Shown: positions 23,489-33,020 of the stretch, one piece after another | Numbering within the stretch: the first letter of the stretch is position 1 | Layout: every line of letters starts with the position of its first letter | Assembly (NCBI GenBank): GCA_003218395.1 | Contig: QHNJ01000030.1 | Location: 1 to 41,348, forward strand | Origin: Verrucomicrobiota bacterium | GTDB taxonomy: Bacteria; Verrucomicrobiota; Verrucomicrobiia; Chthoniobacterales; UBA10450 | Reading direction: 5' to 3' | DNA: 41,348 nt | Translations under genes and position numbers: made by a program | The notes under the pieces: generated by a model | What the model saw: only the letters and a program-made list of their open reading frames with translations | Told to the model about the DNA's origin: nothing | The model's database searches: none

Positions 23489-25696
23489 ATGAGCTTTGGC
23501 GCACCAGAGTGGCTTTGGGGATTACTTTTGATCCCGATTCTGATGGCGTTCTTTATTCGCGCAGAGCGTCTCGGACTCAGACGCTTGCAGGAGTTTGTTT
23601 CAGCGCGGTTGTTGCCGCAACTTGCCGGAACGGTAAATCGTCCGCGGCGGGTAGTGAGATTTGCGCTGCAGTTGCTCGGCCTTTCGTTCGGTCTACTCAG
23701 TCTGGCACAGCCGCGCTGGGGTTATACGTTTGAGGATGTAAAACGGAAAGGTCTGGATCTTCTAATCGCAGTGGACACATCGCGCAGCATGCTTTCCAAT
23801 GACATACAGCCTGACCGGCTTGAGCGTGTCAAGCTTGCGGCCCAGGATTTGATCAATGAGTTGCAAGGCGATCGCGTTGGCCTGATCGCTTTTGCTGGCC
23901 GCGCCTTCTTACAAGCACCGCTCACGATTGATTACGAAGCGGTGATGGAATCGATCAATAATCTCGATGCCAAGACGATTCCTGAAGGCGGCACGAACAT
24001 CTCGAGCGCCATTACCCTCGCTACGCAGAGCTTCGGGAAAAGCGCAACAGGAAATCGCGCCCTCATCATTTTTACCGACGGCGAAGAATTAAGCGGAGAT
24101 GCCGTGAAAACCGCCAAAATCGCGGCCGACGCAGGCGTGCGCATTTTTACGATCGGTGTGGGTACCCCGCAAGGTTCGCTTATTCCAATAACCGGCGAAA
24201 ACGGCGAAACGGCTTTCGTTAAAGATTCCGCCGGTCAGGTCGTGAAATCTAAGCTGGATGAAAAACGTCTGCGCGAAATCGCCCAGACTACGGACGGATT
24301 TTATCTCCATTTGGAAAACGGGCCACGCACGATGCAACAGATTTACGACGAAGGACTGGCAAAGATGCAAGCCGCTGAGATCGACGTGCGTTTTTCGCGC
24401 CGCCCGATTGAACGTTACGAATGGCCGCTAGGCGCGGCGCTCGTCCCTCTCGCATTGTCGATCTTGATTGGCGAACGCAAGCGCGTACGCGAGCGAATTC
24501 ACGTTCCCGCGCCCGTAAAAATGACAGCTGCGACGGGTGCGCTGCTGATCATTCTCTGCCAGTTGGCTTTCGCGGCGACTCCAGGGCTGGAAGCGTATCG
24601 TGACGGGAAGTTCGAGGATGCTTACAGCCAGTTTCAGGAAACGTTAAAATCGCATCCGCAATCGCGTGCTGAGGACAAACTTCAGTTCGATTCAGGTGCA
24701 GCCGCCTACAAGCTCAAAGATTATGGCAAGGCGTTGGAATCGTTTAGTCAGGCGTTGCTCTCTCCCGAAACGCGACTGCAGAGCAAGAGCCATTACAATC
24801 TCGGCAACACACTTTACCAGCGTGGCGAAACACAAAAAAGCGACGACAAAAAGCTTAGCGACTGGACAAACGCGCTCGATCATTACGAGCAGACGCTCAA
24901 GCTGGAACCGCAAGACAAAGAGGCGAAAGAAAACTACGATTACGTAAAGAAGAAAATCGAGGAACTAAAAAATAAGAAAAACCCGGAGCAACAACCTTCC
25001 CCTTCTCCATCACCGCCGCAGAAGAACAAACAAGACAAACAGAATCAGCAATCCGGCTCAGGCGCAAGCGATCAGCAGCAGCAGGAGAAACAACAACAAC
25101 AACAGAAACAGCAAAACCAGCAGCAGAGCGCTCAGGGACAGCAACCGCAAAAAGATCAACGACAACAGTCCAAGGATCAACAGTCACCAGGCCAATCTGG
25201 CAGCGACAAAGATCAAGAGGAGAAAAAGCAAAAGGACCAAGCTCAGGCAAAGAACGAACCACGAAAAAATCAGCAACAACAACCCGGTGAAAGCCCCTCT
25301 CCTTCGCCAGGCGCGGAAAAGCAGCAAGCGAATCAGCCCTCACCATCGCCCGGAGAACGGCAGGATGAACAATCACCCAGCCCGGGCGAAGGAGAAAATG
25401 AAACGCCCTTGCCTTCGCCGGGAGAAGGTGAAGGTGGAGAGGAGAATCCGACACCATCCGCCACGCCGGAGGAATCGCCGCAGAGGAAATTCGCTGGCGA
25501 ATTGAAAGGAGCTGGCGGAGACAAATCGGCAAAACCGCCAGACAAAGATGTGCAGGCTGCCCAGGCCAAAGCGGAAAAGGAGGGGCAGATGAGCGAACGT
25601 CAAGCCGAGGCGCTTCTTGAATCGATGAAAGATGAGGAGGCTCGCGTTCAACTTGATGAACGCAAGGCAACGCGTCATGTCTATAACGACTGGTAG
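23489..25696 (+). CDS. BatB-BatC fusion: VWA domain, TPR repeats and low-complexity tail
   Basis: 735 residues. Residues about 1-75 hold two membrane helices. About 85-290 are a VWA domain with metal-site motif D96-T-S-R-S100 and FTDGEELSGDA. A third helix lies at about 311-325 and a fourth hydrophobic segment at about 350-367. About 370-480 are two to three TPR motifs (AYSQFQETLK, AYKLKDYGKALESFSQAL, HYNLGNTLYQRG). About 490-670 are an extreme Gln/Lys/Pro/Ser-rich tail with repeated PSPGE units, and a conserved-looking helix ends the protein (ALLESMKDEEARVQLDERK). In many genomes the VWA (BatB) and TPR (BatC) parts are separate genes. A short octamer repeat (TTAACGAT/TTAACGAA, 23468-23483) precedes the ATG. 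Confidence 0.87.
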   Translation: MSFGAPEWLWGLLLIPILMAFFIRAERLGLRRLQEFVSARLLPQLAGTVNRPRRVVRFALQLLGLSFGLLSLAQPRWGYTFEDVKRKGLDLLIAVDTSRSMLSNDIQPDRLERVKLAAQDLINELQGDRVGLIAFAGRAFLQAPLTIDYEAVMESINNLDAKTIPEGGTNISSAITLATQSFGKSATGNRALIIFTDGEELSGDAVKTAKIAADAGVRIFTIGVGTPQGSLIPITGENGETAFVKDSAGQVVKSKLDEKRLREIAQTTDGFYLHLENGPRTMQQIYDEGLAKMQAAEIDVRFSRRPIERYEWPLGAALVPLALSILIGERKRVRERIHVPAPVKMTAATGALLIILCQLAFAATPGLEAYRDGKFEDAYSQFQETLKSHPQSRAEDKLQFDSGAAAYKLKDYGKALESFSQALLSPETRLQSKSHYNLGNTLYQRGETQKSDDKKLSDWTNALDHYEQTLKLEPQDKEAKENYDYVKKKIEELKNKKNPEQQPSPSPSPPQKNKQDKQNQQSGSGASDQQQQEKQQQQQKQQNQQQSAQGQQPQKDQRQQSKDQQSPGQSGSDKDQEEKKQKDQAQAKNEPRKNQQQQPGESPSPSPGAEKQQANQPSPSPGERQDEQSPSPGEGENETPLPSPGEGEGGEENPTPSATPEESPQRKFAGELKGAGGDKSAKPPDKDVQAAQAKAEKEGQMSERQAEALLESMKDEEARVQLDERKATRHVYNDW

Positions 25697-25707
25697 CGAC
25701 GAGCAGA

Positions 25708-25735
25708 GTTGATGGTTGATAGTTAATGGTTGATG
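25708..25735 (+). repeat. Heptamer array in front of batD
   Basis: Four consecutive 7-mers, GTTGATG, GTTGATA, GTTAATG and GTTGATG, fill most of the 48-bp gap between the batB/C stop and batD. The array ends at the GGAG ribosome binding site of batD, so it may have moved in without breaking expression. Confidence 0.65.
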
Positions 25736-25744
25736 GAGATGTCG

Positions 25745-27595
25745 ATGCACCGATCACGGATTCCCATGGCGGTTTTGCTTGGCGCGTTGATCGCGTTTGC
25801 AGAAGACAATCGAGCGTTTGCTGAACCGCCGAGCGTGACGGCAGTCTTGAGTAACTCGGAGGCCGTTGTCGGCCAAATGGTCGAGTTGCAAATCAAGGTA
25901 ACAGGGGCGGGAAATGCGCAACCACCGGAGCACATCTCGATCGATGGTCTGGAGATTCACGCGACCGGAACATCGCGCCAATTCGAAATGCGCAATTTCA
26001 CGACCACCTCGAGCGTGACTTATAATTACGCAATCCTGCCGCTCAAAGCGGGCCAGTTTGCGATTCCGTCCCAGACAATCCTCGTCGGCGGCAAATCGCT
26101 GCGGACACCGGAATTGACATTGAACGTTGCCGATTCACCTGGTCGTTCATCTGCCTCTCGCCCGGCTCAGAATGCGCGACCGGGTAATGCGAGCAAACTC
26201 GTTTTTGCCGAATTGATCGTCCCGAAGAAAACTGCCTTTGTCGGCGAGATCGTCCCTGTTCAGATTCGGCTCGGATTTGATCCGCGCACCCATCCAAGGC
26301 TGATCGACCTTCCCGAAATTACCGGACAAGGATTTACTGCGCACAAGTTGCAGCAATCCGGAGAGAATCGGGAGACGATTAGCGGCAGAACTTACGATGT
26401 TGTGACATTTAAGACTGCGATCGCTGCGGCCCGCGCGGGAAATTTTGAAATCGGACCGGTTAAGGCAAAGGCGCAGGTGTTGACCCCGCGAAGGCCAAGT
26501 TCGCCGCGCTCGCGTTCGCCATTCGACTTGTTTAATCTGGACGATCCGTTCTCCGATCCTTTTTTCTCCGATCCATTTGGCGAAGTTGGCGAGCGGCGCG
26601 AGATAGAAATCAACAGCGAACCTGTAGCTTTCGACGTAAAACCGTTGCCGCAAAACGCGCCGGCGAATTTTTCAGGGGCGATCGGGAATTTCACAATGAC
26701 AACGGATGCGAAGCCCAAGAGTGTTCAAGTGGGGGATCCAATTACGGTTACAACGACGATCTCCGGACGCGGCAATTTCGATCGAGTCAATGCGCCCGGG
26801 ATTGAGGACGAGCACGGCTGGCACAAATATCCGCCATCTTCCAAGTTCAAGCAGGACGATGATGTCGGCATAAGCGGCACGAGAACTTTCGAAACAGTGC
26901 TTTCACCCAACGAAAAGAAGCAAAGCATGCCAGTGATGGCATTTTCCTATTTCGATCCAGTGAAGGAGCAATATGTGACCCTGCGTAGCGATCCGATTGC
27001 GATCAATGTGCAAGGTGGCGCACTGGCAGATGCAGGTGCGGCCGTAGTCCCGCCGGGGTCACCGCCCCCGGCTGCAGTTGCTGCTCCGACGCCGGTCCAG
27101 AAGCCGCAGGATATTTTGTATCAACTGACGGAACGGTCCACCGTAGCACAATCGTTCGGGCCACTTTACGCTCGCCGGCTTTTTTGGACGGTCCAGTTGG
27201 TTCCATTGCTTGCGTTGATTGGATTTGCCGGATGGAAAATTCGGCAAGCCAGGATCAATAATCGCGAGGCACGACGCATCGCTGCGCTGCAGCATGAAGC
27301 TGTCGAACTAATGCGCAAATTGCATCGTAGCGACGCGTCGCCGCGAGAGTATTATGCAGAGGCTTCCAGAGTCGTTCGGGTAAAAGCTGCCCTAGCGCGC
27401 AATGTGGATCCAAACACGGTCGATCTGGAAACGGCGGCCGATACATTTGGACTAAACGGCGATTCGCGTGAGCGGTTGCGCCGGTTGTTCGAACAAAGCG
27501 ACGAGTTGCAATACAGCGGAACCCACAACGGATCGGAAAAGATTTCCCCGGAGAGTCGCCGCGACGTGCTGGAATTGATTGAACATTTGAAATGA
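25745..27595 (+). CDS. batD: BatD-type oxygen-tolerance protein
   Basis: A 616-residue envelope protein: signal peptide (about 3-26, cleavage near RAFA), two to three immunoglobulin-like beta domains typical of BatD (SVTAVLSNSEAVVGQMVELQIKV at the first; FVGEIVPVQIRL; VQVGDPITVTTTISGRGNFD), a transmembrane helix at about 484-504 and a helical cytoplasmic C-terminus. Of several in-frame starts (TTG 25730, ATG 25733, 25739, 25745), the ATG at 25745 has GGAG at 25735-25738 and gives the best signal peptide. It probably exposes its beta domains in the periplasm next to BatA/BatB. It shares ATGA with batE. Confidence 0.87.
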   Translation: MHRSRIPMAVLLGALIAFAEDNRAFAEPPSVTAVLSNSEAVVGQMVELQIKVTGAGNAQPPEHISIDGLEIHATGTSRQFEMRNFTTTSSVTYNYAILPLKAGQFAIPSQTILVGGKSLRTPELTLNVADSPGRSSASRPAQNARPGNASKLVFAELIVPKKTAFVGEIVPVQIRLGFDPRTHPRLIDLPEITGQGFTAHKLQQSGENRETISGRTYDVVTFKTAIAAARAGNFEIGPVKAKAQVLTPRRPSSPRSRSPFDLFNLDDPFSDPFFSDPFGEVGERREIEINSEPVAFDVKPLPQNAPANFSGAIGNFTMTTDAKPKSVQVGDPITVTTTISGRGNFDRVNAPGIEDEHGWHKYPPSSKFKQDDDVGISGTRTFETVLSPNEKKQSMPVMAFSYFDPVKEQYVTLRSDPIAINVQGGALADAGAAVVPPGSPPPAAVAAPTPVQKPQDILYQLTERSTVAQSFGPLYARRLFWTVQLVPLLALIGFAGWKIRQARINNREARRIAALQHEAVELMRKLHRSDASPREYYAEASRVVRVKAALARNVDPNTVDLETAADTFGLNGDSRERLRRLFEQSDELQYSGTHNGSEKISPESRRDVLELIEHLK

Positions 27596-28335
27596 AAAAC
27601 TACGCAAGATTACTCGCATTTCTTCTCTGCGCGGTTTCGACTTCGTCGGCGTTTGCGCAATTAGATAGCGACTTTGCAAAGGCGAACCAGGATTACGCAC
27701 AGGGCAATTTCAAGGAGGCAATCTCCGGTTATAAAACCCTGGTCGGCTCTGGGCAATGGAGCGCAAACCTGCTTTATGATCTCGGCAACGCTTACTTCCG
27801 CACAGGCGATTTTGGGCACGCGATTCTCAATTATGAGCGCGCGCTCGCGCTGGAGCGACATCATCCCGAAGCGACCGCCAATTTGCAGATCGCGCGCGAT
27901 GAAGCGCGTGCGCTGGAGATGCAACAAAGCTGGCCGGAACGCTATCTCCAATTTGCCAATAGCAATCAATACAGCATCGCGGCAGCTGTTGCTTTTTGGG
28001 TTGGAGTTTTTTGTATTGTCAGACTGATCTTCGGTCGCCGGCGATCGGCCGCCACGATCGCCTTGTCGATTCTTTCGCTCTTCATCTTCGCCATCGCGAC
28101 TTTGGCGGTTTATGGACTCGACCACGGCAGCAAAGGCCGTGCGCTGGCGATTGTGACGGGCCAAGACGTGCAAGCGCGCCTTGCGACGGCCGACACTGCG
28201 AACAGCGTCCTAGCGCTGCCTCCAGGTAGCGAAGTAAAAATCCTGAGCACTCGCGGCGACTGGGTTTATGCAGTCTTGCCGAATAAGTTGCGGGGCTGGA
28301 TACCGGTTAAAAGCACGGAATTGGTGCGCTTGTAA
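27592..28335 (+). CDS. batE: BatE-type TPR/SH3 membrane protein
   Basis: 247 residues: signal peptide (about 1-23, cleavage after SAFA), two TPR motifs (about 24-100: ANQDYAQGNFKEAISGY, LLYDLGNAYFRTGDFGHAILNYERAL), two transmembrane helices (about 130-144 and 155-174) and a C-terminal bacterial SH3 domain (about 183-247, ending GWIPVKSTELVRL). This order matches BatE. ATGA overlap with batD indicates coupling. It is the last intact gene of the Bat operon; a decayed gene follows. Confidence 0.85.
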   Translation: MKNYARLLAFLLCAVSTSSAFAQLDSDFAKANQDYAQGNFKEAISGYKTLVGSGQWSANLLYDLGNAYFRTGDFGHAILNYERALALERHHPEATANLQIARDEARALEMQQSWPERYLQFANSNQYSIAAAVAFWVGVFCIVRLIFGRRRSAATIALSILSLFIFAIATLAVYGLDHGSKGRALAIVTGQDVQARLATADTANSVLALPPGSEVKILSTRGDWVYAVLPNKLRGWIPVKSTELVRL

Positions 28336-28431
28336 ACGGCGATCTCCGGACCGCCGAAAGCCGAGCAAACAATCAGAAATTGACGCTTCAGCATTTGCTC
28401 GGTTGAGAAGACGGCAAATGCTTACATCTTT

Positions 28432-29880
28432 GATGTTACGCATGAACCCGGAAATGGAGATCGGCACCGACAAAAAGGCTCTTCAGATTAACCTGAATGC
28501 CAATAAGTATGGAACGTTTGCCGAGATCGGCGCGGGCCAGGAAGTGGCGCGCCGGTTTTTCCACGTGGGTGCTGCGGCCGGCACCATCGCCAAGACGATG
28601 TTGGCCTACGATATGACCCTTCAGCGACGCAATTTACGGTCCCACGGATCGTTACGTCAGCCGCATCCGCCTCCAAACAATGCTCAACCATGAGTACGAT
28701 CTTCTGGTGGAACGGCTTAACAAAAGGCTTGGAGCGGAAAAAACATTTTTCGTTTTCGCAGATACAGTTGCGGCGCGCAGTTTTAAACGGCACAATGAAT
28801 CACACGGCTGGCTGGGCGTGCGATTTCAGTCTGAAAAACGCGGCGACCCAAGCCAGATTATTATCCACGTGCGGATGCTTGATGAAGCAAACGTTGACCA
28901 ACAAGAAGTGCTTGGGGTCATCGGGGTGAATCTGCTCTACGGCGCGTTTTATTATCACGAGCCGGAAACACTAATTTCATCGCTTTAGGAAAACCTCGCT
29001 CCGGGCCGGATCGAAGTGGACATGATCAAATTCTCAGGATCCGCCTTTAAACGAGTCGACAATCGGCTAATGAGTTTGCAGCTAGTCAGCCAGGGCTTGA
29101 CGAACGCAGTGATGTTTAGGGCAGACGGAGAGACCGTGCAGCCTGCCGAGGTTTTTTTCAAAAAGGCGATCTTGGTCGAACGAGGGAGTTTTCGACCTGT
29201 CACCTACGCCACGAACGACATGCTGGACGGTGCGCGCCGCGTCTTTCTCGCGCAGTCAGGTTGTTCGGAAGAAGATCTCGTCGTCCTCATGAAAATGACG
29301 CTTGAGAATTTGCTTGCTGAAGGGCAGCTCAATCACGCTGATTTTCTCACGCGCGTGGATATTCTCGGCGCGCTCGGACGGACGGTCTTGATCTCGAGAT
29401 TCGGCGAGTATTATCGGCTCGCCGGCTATCTCTCTCGTTACACGAACAAGATGATCGGCCTTGTCGTGGGCGTACCCAGCTTGATGGAGATCTTCGACGA
29501 AAAATATTACTTGAATCTCGAGGGCGGAATTCTCGAAGCGCTTGGGCCGAATGTTTAAGGGAGGACTAAAGCTTTACGTTTATCCGATGATCGATGAAGC
29601 GACAGGAAAGATTGTCAGCGCAAAACAGGTCAAGGTCGCGTCGAACCTGCGCTCCCTGTTTCATTATTTGATCGATAATCAATACATCGAGGAGATTACC
29701 GACTATCATCCCGATTATTTGCGGATCTACCCGCCGGACGCGCTGGCTAAATTGCAGTCCGGAGACAGCCGGTGGGAGCGAATGGTTCCGTCGGAAGTCG
29801 TACGGATCATTAAAGAACGTGAATTTTTCGGTTACCGTAAAGCCCTTGCCGCGCAGTCCGCGTTATCGGGTGTTTCCTGA
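28432..29880 (+). pseudogene. Decayed gene for a conserved protein of about 480 residues
   Basis: Three fragments join into one continuous protein: MNPEMEIGTDKKALQINLN up to AKTMLAYDM (first frame), then SDAIYGPTDRYVSRIRLQTML up to LISSL (second frame), then ENLAPGRIEVDMIKFSGSAF up to EGGILEALG, and finally RMFKGGLKLYVYPMID to the end. Lesions: one extra base near 28622, an in-frame TAG at 28986-28988 where a Leu or similar codon is expected, and one extra base near 29549. I know this as a soluble conserved protein family without an assigned function; the repaired sequence shows no membrane segment or signal peptide. The start could be 28418, 28432 or 28444. Three independent lesions make true decay more likely than sequencing error. 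Confidence 0.8.
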
Positions 29881-29886
29881 ATCCAC

Positions 29887-30108
29887 ATGAAGATCGCTGC
29901 CGTTAAAATCTCCTGTTTGCTCGGTGATCCCGACGCAAATCTTCTCAAGGTTCGCGACTTTCTCGTCGAGCTGAGAAGGCTGGCGCGGAGCCGATTGTTT
30001 TTCCAGAAATCATTGATACCGGATACTCGACGCCGGTAATTCAAGCCAACGCCGCTTCTTGGACTGATGGATTCGTTGCTGAACTCCAAGAAATCGCCAG
30101 GAGGAATG
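29887..30108 (+). pseudogene. Remnant of a carbon-nitrogen hydrolase (nitrilase family)
   Basis: The first 35 or so codons from ATG 29887 (MKIAAVKISCLLGDPDANLLKVRDF) are a nitrilase-superfamily N-terminus. The frame then shifts near 29965-29975, and EKAGAEPIVFPEIIDTGY continues in another frame; E of FPE would be the catalytic glutamate. It runs to VAELQEIARR near 30108 and stops matching. The catalytic Lys and Cys regions are absent, so at least two thirds of the gene is gone. The break coincides with a short direct repeat (AATGACGAA twice, 30104-30123), a plausible deletion endpoint. It directly follows the other decayed gene, as if both belonged to one discarded unit. Confidence 0.75.
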
Positions 30109-30189
30109 ACGAAGCAATGACGAATCCAAGGCGAGACACGCGTATAAATGTTTCGTTCTGGAGCAACAACGCGGCTAAAACTCGGCCAG

Positions 30190-32220
30190 TTACGTAGCGC
30201 TGATCCGCACGAATTCGCTTTCGTGCAAGGCCACCCGTCTGGTCCCGCGTAGAAGCTGCCACCACTGTCGTGCCGAGCCAAGCACGATCAGGAAGACGAG
30301 CCCGAGAAAGAAAACAGCAACCAGAGCGTCGAATTGCCAGACGCTTGCTTGCCGTGCCAAATCAGCGGCCTTTGCCGGATCGGCAATTCTCGCTGCCTCA
30401 CGCAAAAGCGATTGCGCGCCACTTAAAAAACCGAGTTTGGGATCCGGGGAGAAGACCTTCAGATAACCAGCCGAAAACGTGACCGCACACATAAAGCAAA
30501 GCGGCAGCACCGTGACAAAAAGATATTTCGCCTTATGCATTTTGATCAGAATCGTCGTACCAAGGCAGAGCGCGACGACTGAAAGCAATTGATTAGCCAA
30601 TCCGAAAAGAGGCCAAAGTGAGTTGATGCCACCAAGAGGATCGATGACCCCAACATACAAAAACCACCCCCACGCCGCGACCAGCAAGACACTTGAAAAA
30701 AGGTTCGCGCTCCATGAACGCGTATTGCCAAGGGGACGCCAGAGATTGCCTAAGAAATCTTGAAGCAAAAACCGTCCCACCCGTGTTCCGGCATCAATCG
30801 TTGTGAGAATGAACAGGGCCTCAAACATGATTGCGAAGTGGTACCATAGCGCGAGTGCCGTTGGTTTGGCCGAGATTCGCGCGAACATGTGCGCCATACC
30901 AACGGCGAAAGTCGGCGCGCCCCCTGCACGACTGAACATGGTGGATTCCCCGAGATCTGCGGCGAGCCGCGTCATTTGTTGTTCTGTAACCGGAAACCCA
31001 GAGGCGGTTACTCTTTCGACCACTTCGGCCGGCGTCCCCTTTGAGTTAATCGCAAAGTATTCGCCTGGCTGGAGCACGCAGGCCGCGATCATCGCCATCA
31101 AAGCGACCATCATTTCGGTCACCATTGCGCCGTAACCGATGCTACGTATTCGCGATTCACGCCTCACCATTTTTGGCGTTGTGCCCGAGGCAATGAGAGA
31201 ATGGAAACCTGAAACTGCACCGCAAGCGATCGTGATGCATACAAAAGGAAAGACCGGGCCAGCAAATACGAGACCGCTGCCGTCGATGAATTTTGTGATC
31301 GCCGGCATTTGCAATGTCGGATTGATCAGCAGCACGGCGGCGGCGAGCATCGCAACCGTGCCAAGCTTCAAAAACGTGCTCAGATAATCGCGCGGCGTAA
31401 GCAACATCCACACCGGAAGGATGGAGGCGGCCAGTCCATAAATCATGATCGCCCATGCGAGCCATTTCTGGTCATGTCGAAACCACGCTTCAATCGCGGG
31501 AAAGTGCGCGAGGAATTGTCCGCCCCAAACCCCAAACGCCAAGCCGAGCAATCCGAAAATGGTGACCGCCATCACGCTCACTTTTCCCGTGCGCAAGCCA
31601 ATTCCCATGATCAACGCTACGGGTATGGTCATCGCGATGGTGAAAACGCCCCATGGACTTTGCGCGAGAGCTTGAACCACGACGAGCGCGAGCACTGCTA
31701 GCAAAATAATCATGATCGCCAACACACTGATCAAGGCGAGCGCACCGACGCCGCGTCCGATTTCTTCTTTCACCATCTGACCCAGCGTTTTGCCGCGGCG
31801 CCGGATCGACGCGAAAAGGACGATCATATCGTGCACGCCGCCGCCTAGCGTTGCGCCGATCAAGATCCAGAGCGTGCCGGGCAAGAACCCAAATTGCGCT
31901 GCCAGCACCGGGCCCACCAGCGGCCCCGGACCAGCAATCGCGGCAAAATGATGCCCGAAAACCATCCAGCGGTTCGTTGGCACATAATCTTTGCTGTCGT
32001 TTTGCAGAATAGCTGGCGTGGCTCGTTCGTCATTCAGCACCAATACTTTTGCCGCCAGCCATTTGCTGTAAAAACGGTAGCTGATGCAAAGCGCGCAAAG
32101 ACCCGCCACAATGATCCACAGGGCACTGATACGTTCGCCGCGTGAGAGCGCCAAAATGGCGATCGCCCACACCCCTAGCCCCGAAACGGCAAACCAGAGC
32201 AGTTTTTTCCAGACGCTCAT
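30190..32220 (-). CDS. cstA: CstA-family carbon-starvation/peptide transporter
   Basis: A 676-residue polytopic membrane protein, with some 16-18 hydrophobic segments. The CstA hallmarks are present: VPTNRWMVFGHHFAAIAGPGPLVGPVLAAQFG near the N-terminus, GGGVHDMIVLFASIRRRGKTLGQ, and CGAVSGFHSLIASGTTPKM in the middle. Characterised relatives (CstA, BtsT/YjiY) import pyruvate and/or peptides during nutrient limitation. The usual small partner gene (ybdD/DUF466) is not adjacent. It is divergent from the methyltransferase gene with 59 bp between starts. Confidence 0.92.
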   Translation of the reverse strand: MSVWKKLLWFAVSGLGVWAIAILALSRGERISALWIIVAGLCALCISYRFYSKWLAAKVLVLNDERATPAILQNDSKDYVPTNRWMVFGHHFAAIAGPGPLVGPVLAAQFGFLPGTLWILIGATLGGGVHDMIVLFASIRRRGKTLGQMVKEEIGRGVGALALISVLAIMIILLAVLALVVVQALAQSPWGVFTIAMTIPVALIMGIGLRTGKVSVMAVTIFGLLGLAFGVWGGQFLAHFPAIEAWFRHDQKWLAWAIMIYGLAASILPVWMLLTPRDYLSTFLKLGTVAMLAAAVLLINPTLQMPAITKFIDGSGLVFAGPVFPFVCITIACGAVSGFHSLIASGTTPKMVRRESRIRSIGYGAMVTEMMVALMAMIAACVLQPGEYFAINSKGTPAEVVERVTASGFPVTEQQMTRLAADLGESTMFSRAGGAPTFAVGMAHMFARISAKPTALALWYHFAIMFEALFILTTIDAGTRVGRFLLQDFLGNLWRPLGNTRSWSANLFSSVLLVAAWGWFLYVGVIDPLGGINSLWPLFGLANQLLSVVALCLGTTILIKMHKAKYLFVTVLPLCFMCAVTFSAGYLKVFSPDPKLGFLSGAQSLLREAARIADPAKAADLARQASVWQFDALVAVFFLGLVFLIVLGSARQWWQLLRGTRRVALHESEFVRISAT

Positions 32221-32279
32221 GTTATTGGCAGTTTAATTGAAATTGTTGCGATGCGCCAGAACGTGCGATCTATCTGTGG

Positions 32280-33020
32280 ATGCGATTCAGTCACAAGATT
32301 AAGAAGCTTGTAAGCGGCCCGGGATTAGCCAGCGCACGGAAACATACGCTCCGGATTTTGCGTCTGAATCGATTTCCGCTCGAGACAAAGCGCGTTATTG
32401 AGACAATCGACCCAGCCGCTTTTGAGCAGATTCGCCGCCGGCACGCTGTGGAAAATCCCGGCGAACATTGGCCGAAGTATCTCGAACTTGACCGTTGGAT
32501 CGCCATCAGCATCCGACGGATACGCGAGATCGAGCTCGATTTGGCACGCCGGAAGCGCATTCTCGACCTTGGGTGCGGTGCGGGGTATTTTCTCTACATC
32601 GCCCAACTGCTGGGACATTCCGGACTCGGGCTCGATGTGGACTGCGTGCCCATGTTTTCAGACATCACTCGCCTCCTCGGCGTTCGTCGTGTGATCCAGC
32701 GAATCCGAGCTTTCGATCCCCTACCCGACCTCGGGGCAAAGTTCGATCTCGTCACCGCCTTCATGATCTGTTTCAACAACCACAAACAAACCAATCTTTG
32801 GGGTGTGCCAGAGTGGGAATTTTTCCTCGACGACCTTTCCAGGCATCTTGCGCCGCGCGGCCGCGTCTGGCTTGAGTTAAACTGCGAGTACGATGGAACC
32901 TTTTATACGCCGGAGCTAAAAGCATTCTTTCAGCGACGTGGCGCCAGGATAGACGAACACAAAATAATGTTTACTTCAGGCCTTCCCGCGCCTGCCTCAA
33001 CTTTGCCAGTTGCTCACTAA
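32280..33020 (+). CDS. SAM-dependent class I methyltransferase, substrate unknown
   Basis: 246 residues with an N-terminal basic helical region (about 1-90) and a Rossmann methyltransferase domain: motif I ILDLGCGAGYFLY (about 96-108), an acidic end of beta-2 (GLGLDVD), and motif IV-like KFDLVTAFMICFNNHK. It resembles methyltransferases acting on small molecules or lipids/glycans, but no closer assignment is possible. The C-terminal 16 residues overlap the end of valS by 50 bp on the opposite strand, so the natural stop may have been elsewhere. Confidence 0.75.
   Translation: MRFSHKIKKLVSGPGLASARKHTLRILRLNRFPLETKRVIETIDPAAFEQIRRRHAVENPGEHWPKYLELDRWIAISIRRIREIELDLARRKRILDLGCGAGYFLYIAQLLGHSGLGLDVDCVPMFSDITRLLGVRRVIQRIRAFDPLPDLGAKFDLVTAFMICFNNHKQTNLWGVPEWEFFLDDLSRHLAPRGRVWLELNCEYDGTFYTPELKAFFQRRGARIDEHKIMFTSGLPAPASTLPVAH

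Noticed and set aside
24897-25757. 286-codon open frame on the minus strand
   Set aside because: It lies antisense to the Gln/Pro-rich tail of the BatB/C gene; the low-complexity coding strand removes stops on the other strand. No domain or start signal.
28986-28988. In-frame TAG as a recoded (pyrrolysine-like) codon
   Set aside because: The same gene has two frameshifts, so the TAG is better explained as decay; no recoding signal or partner genes are visible.
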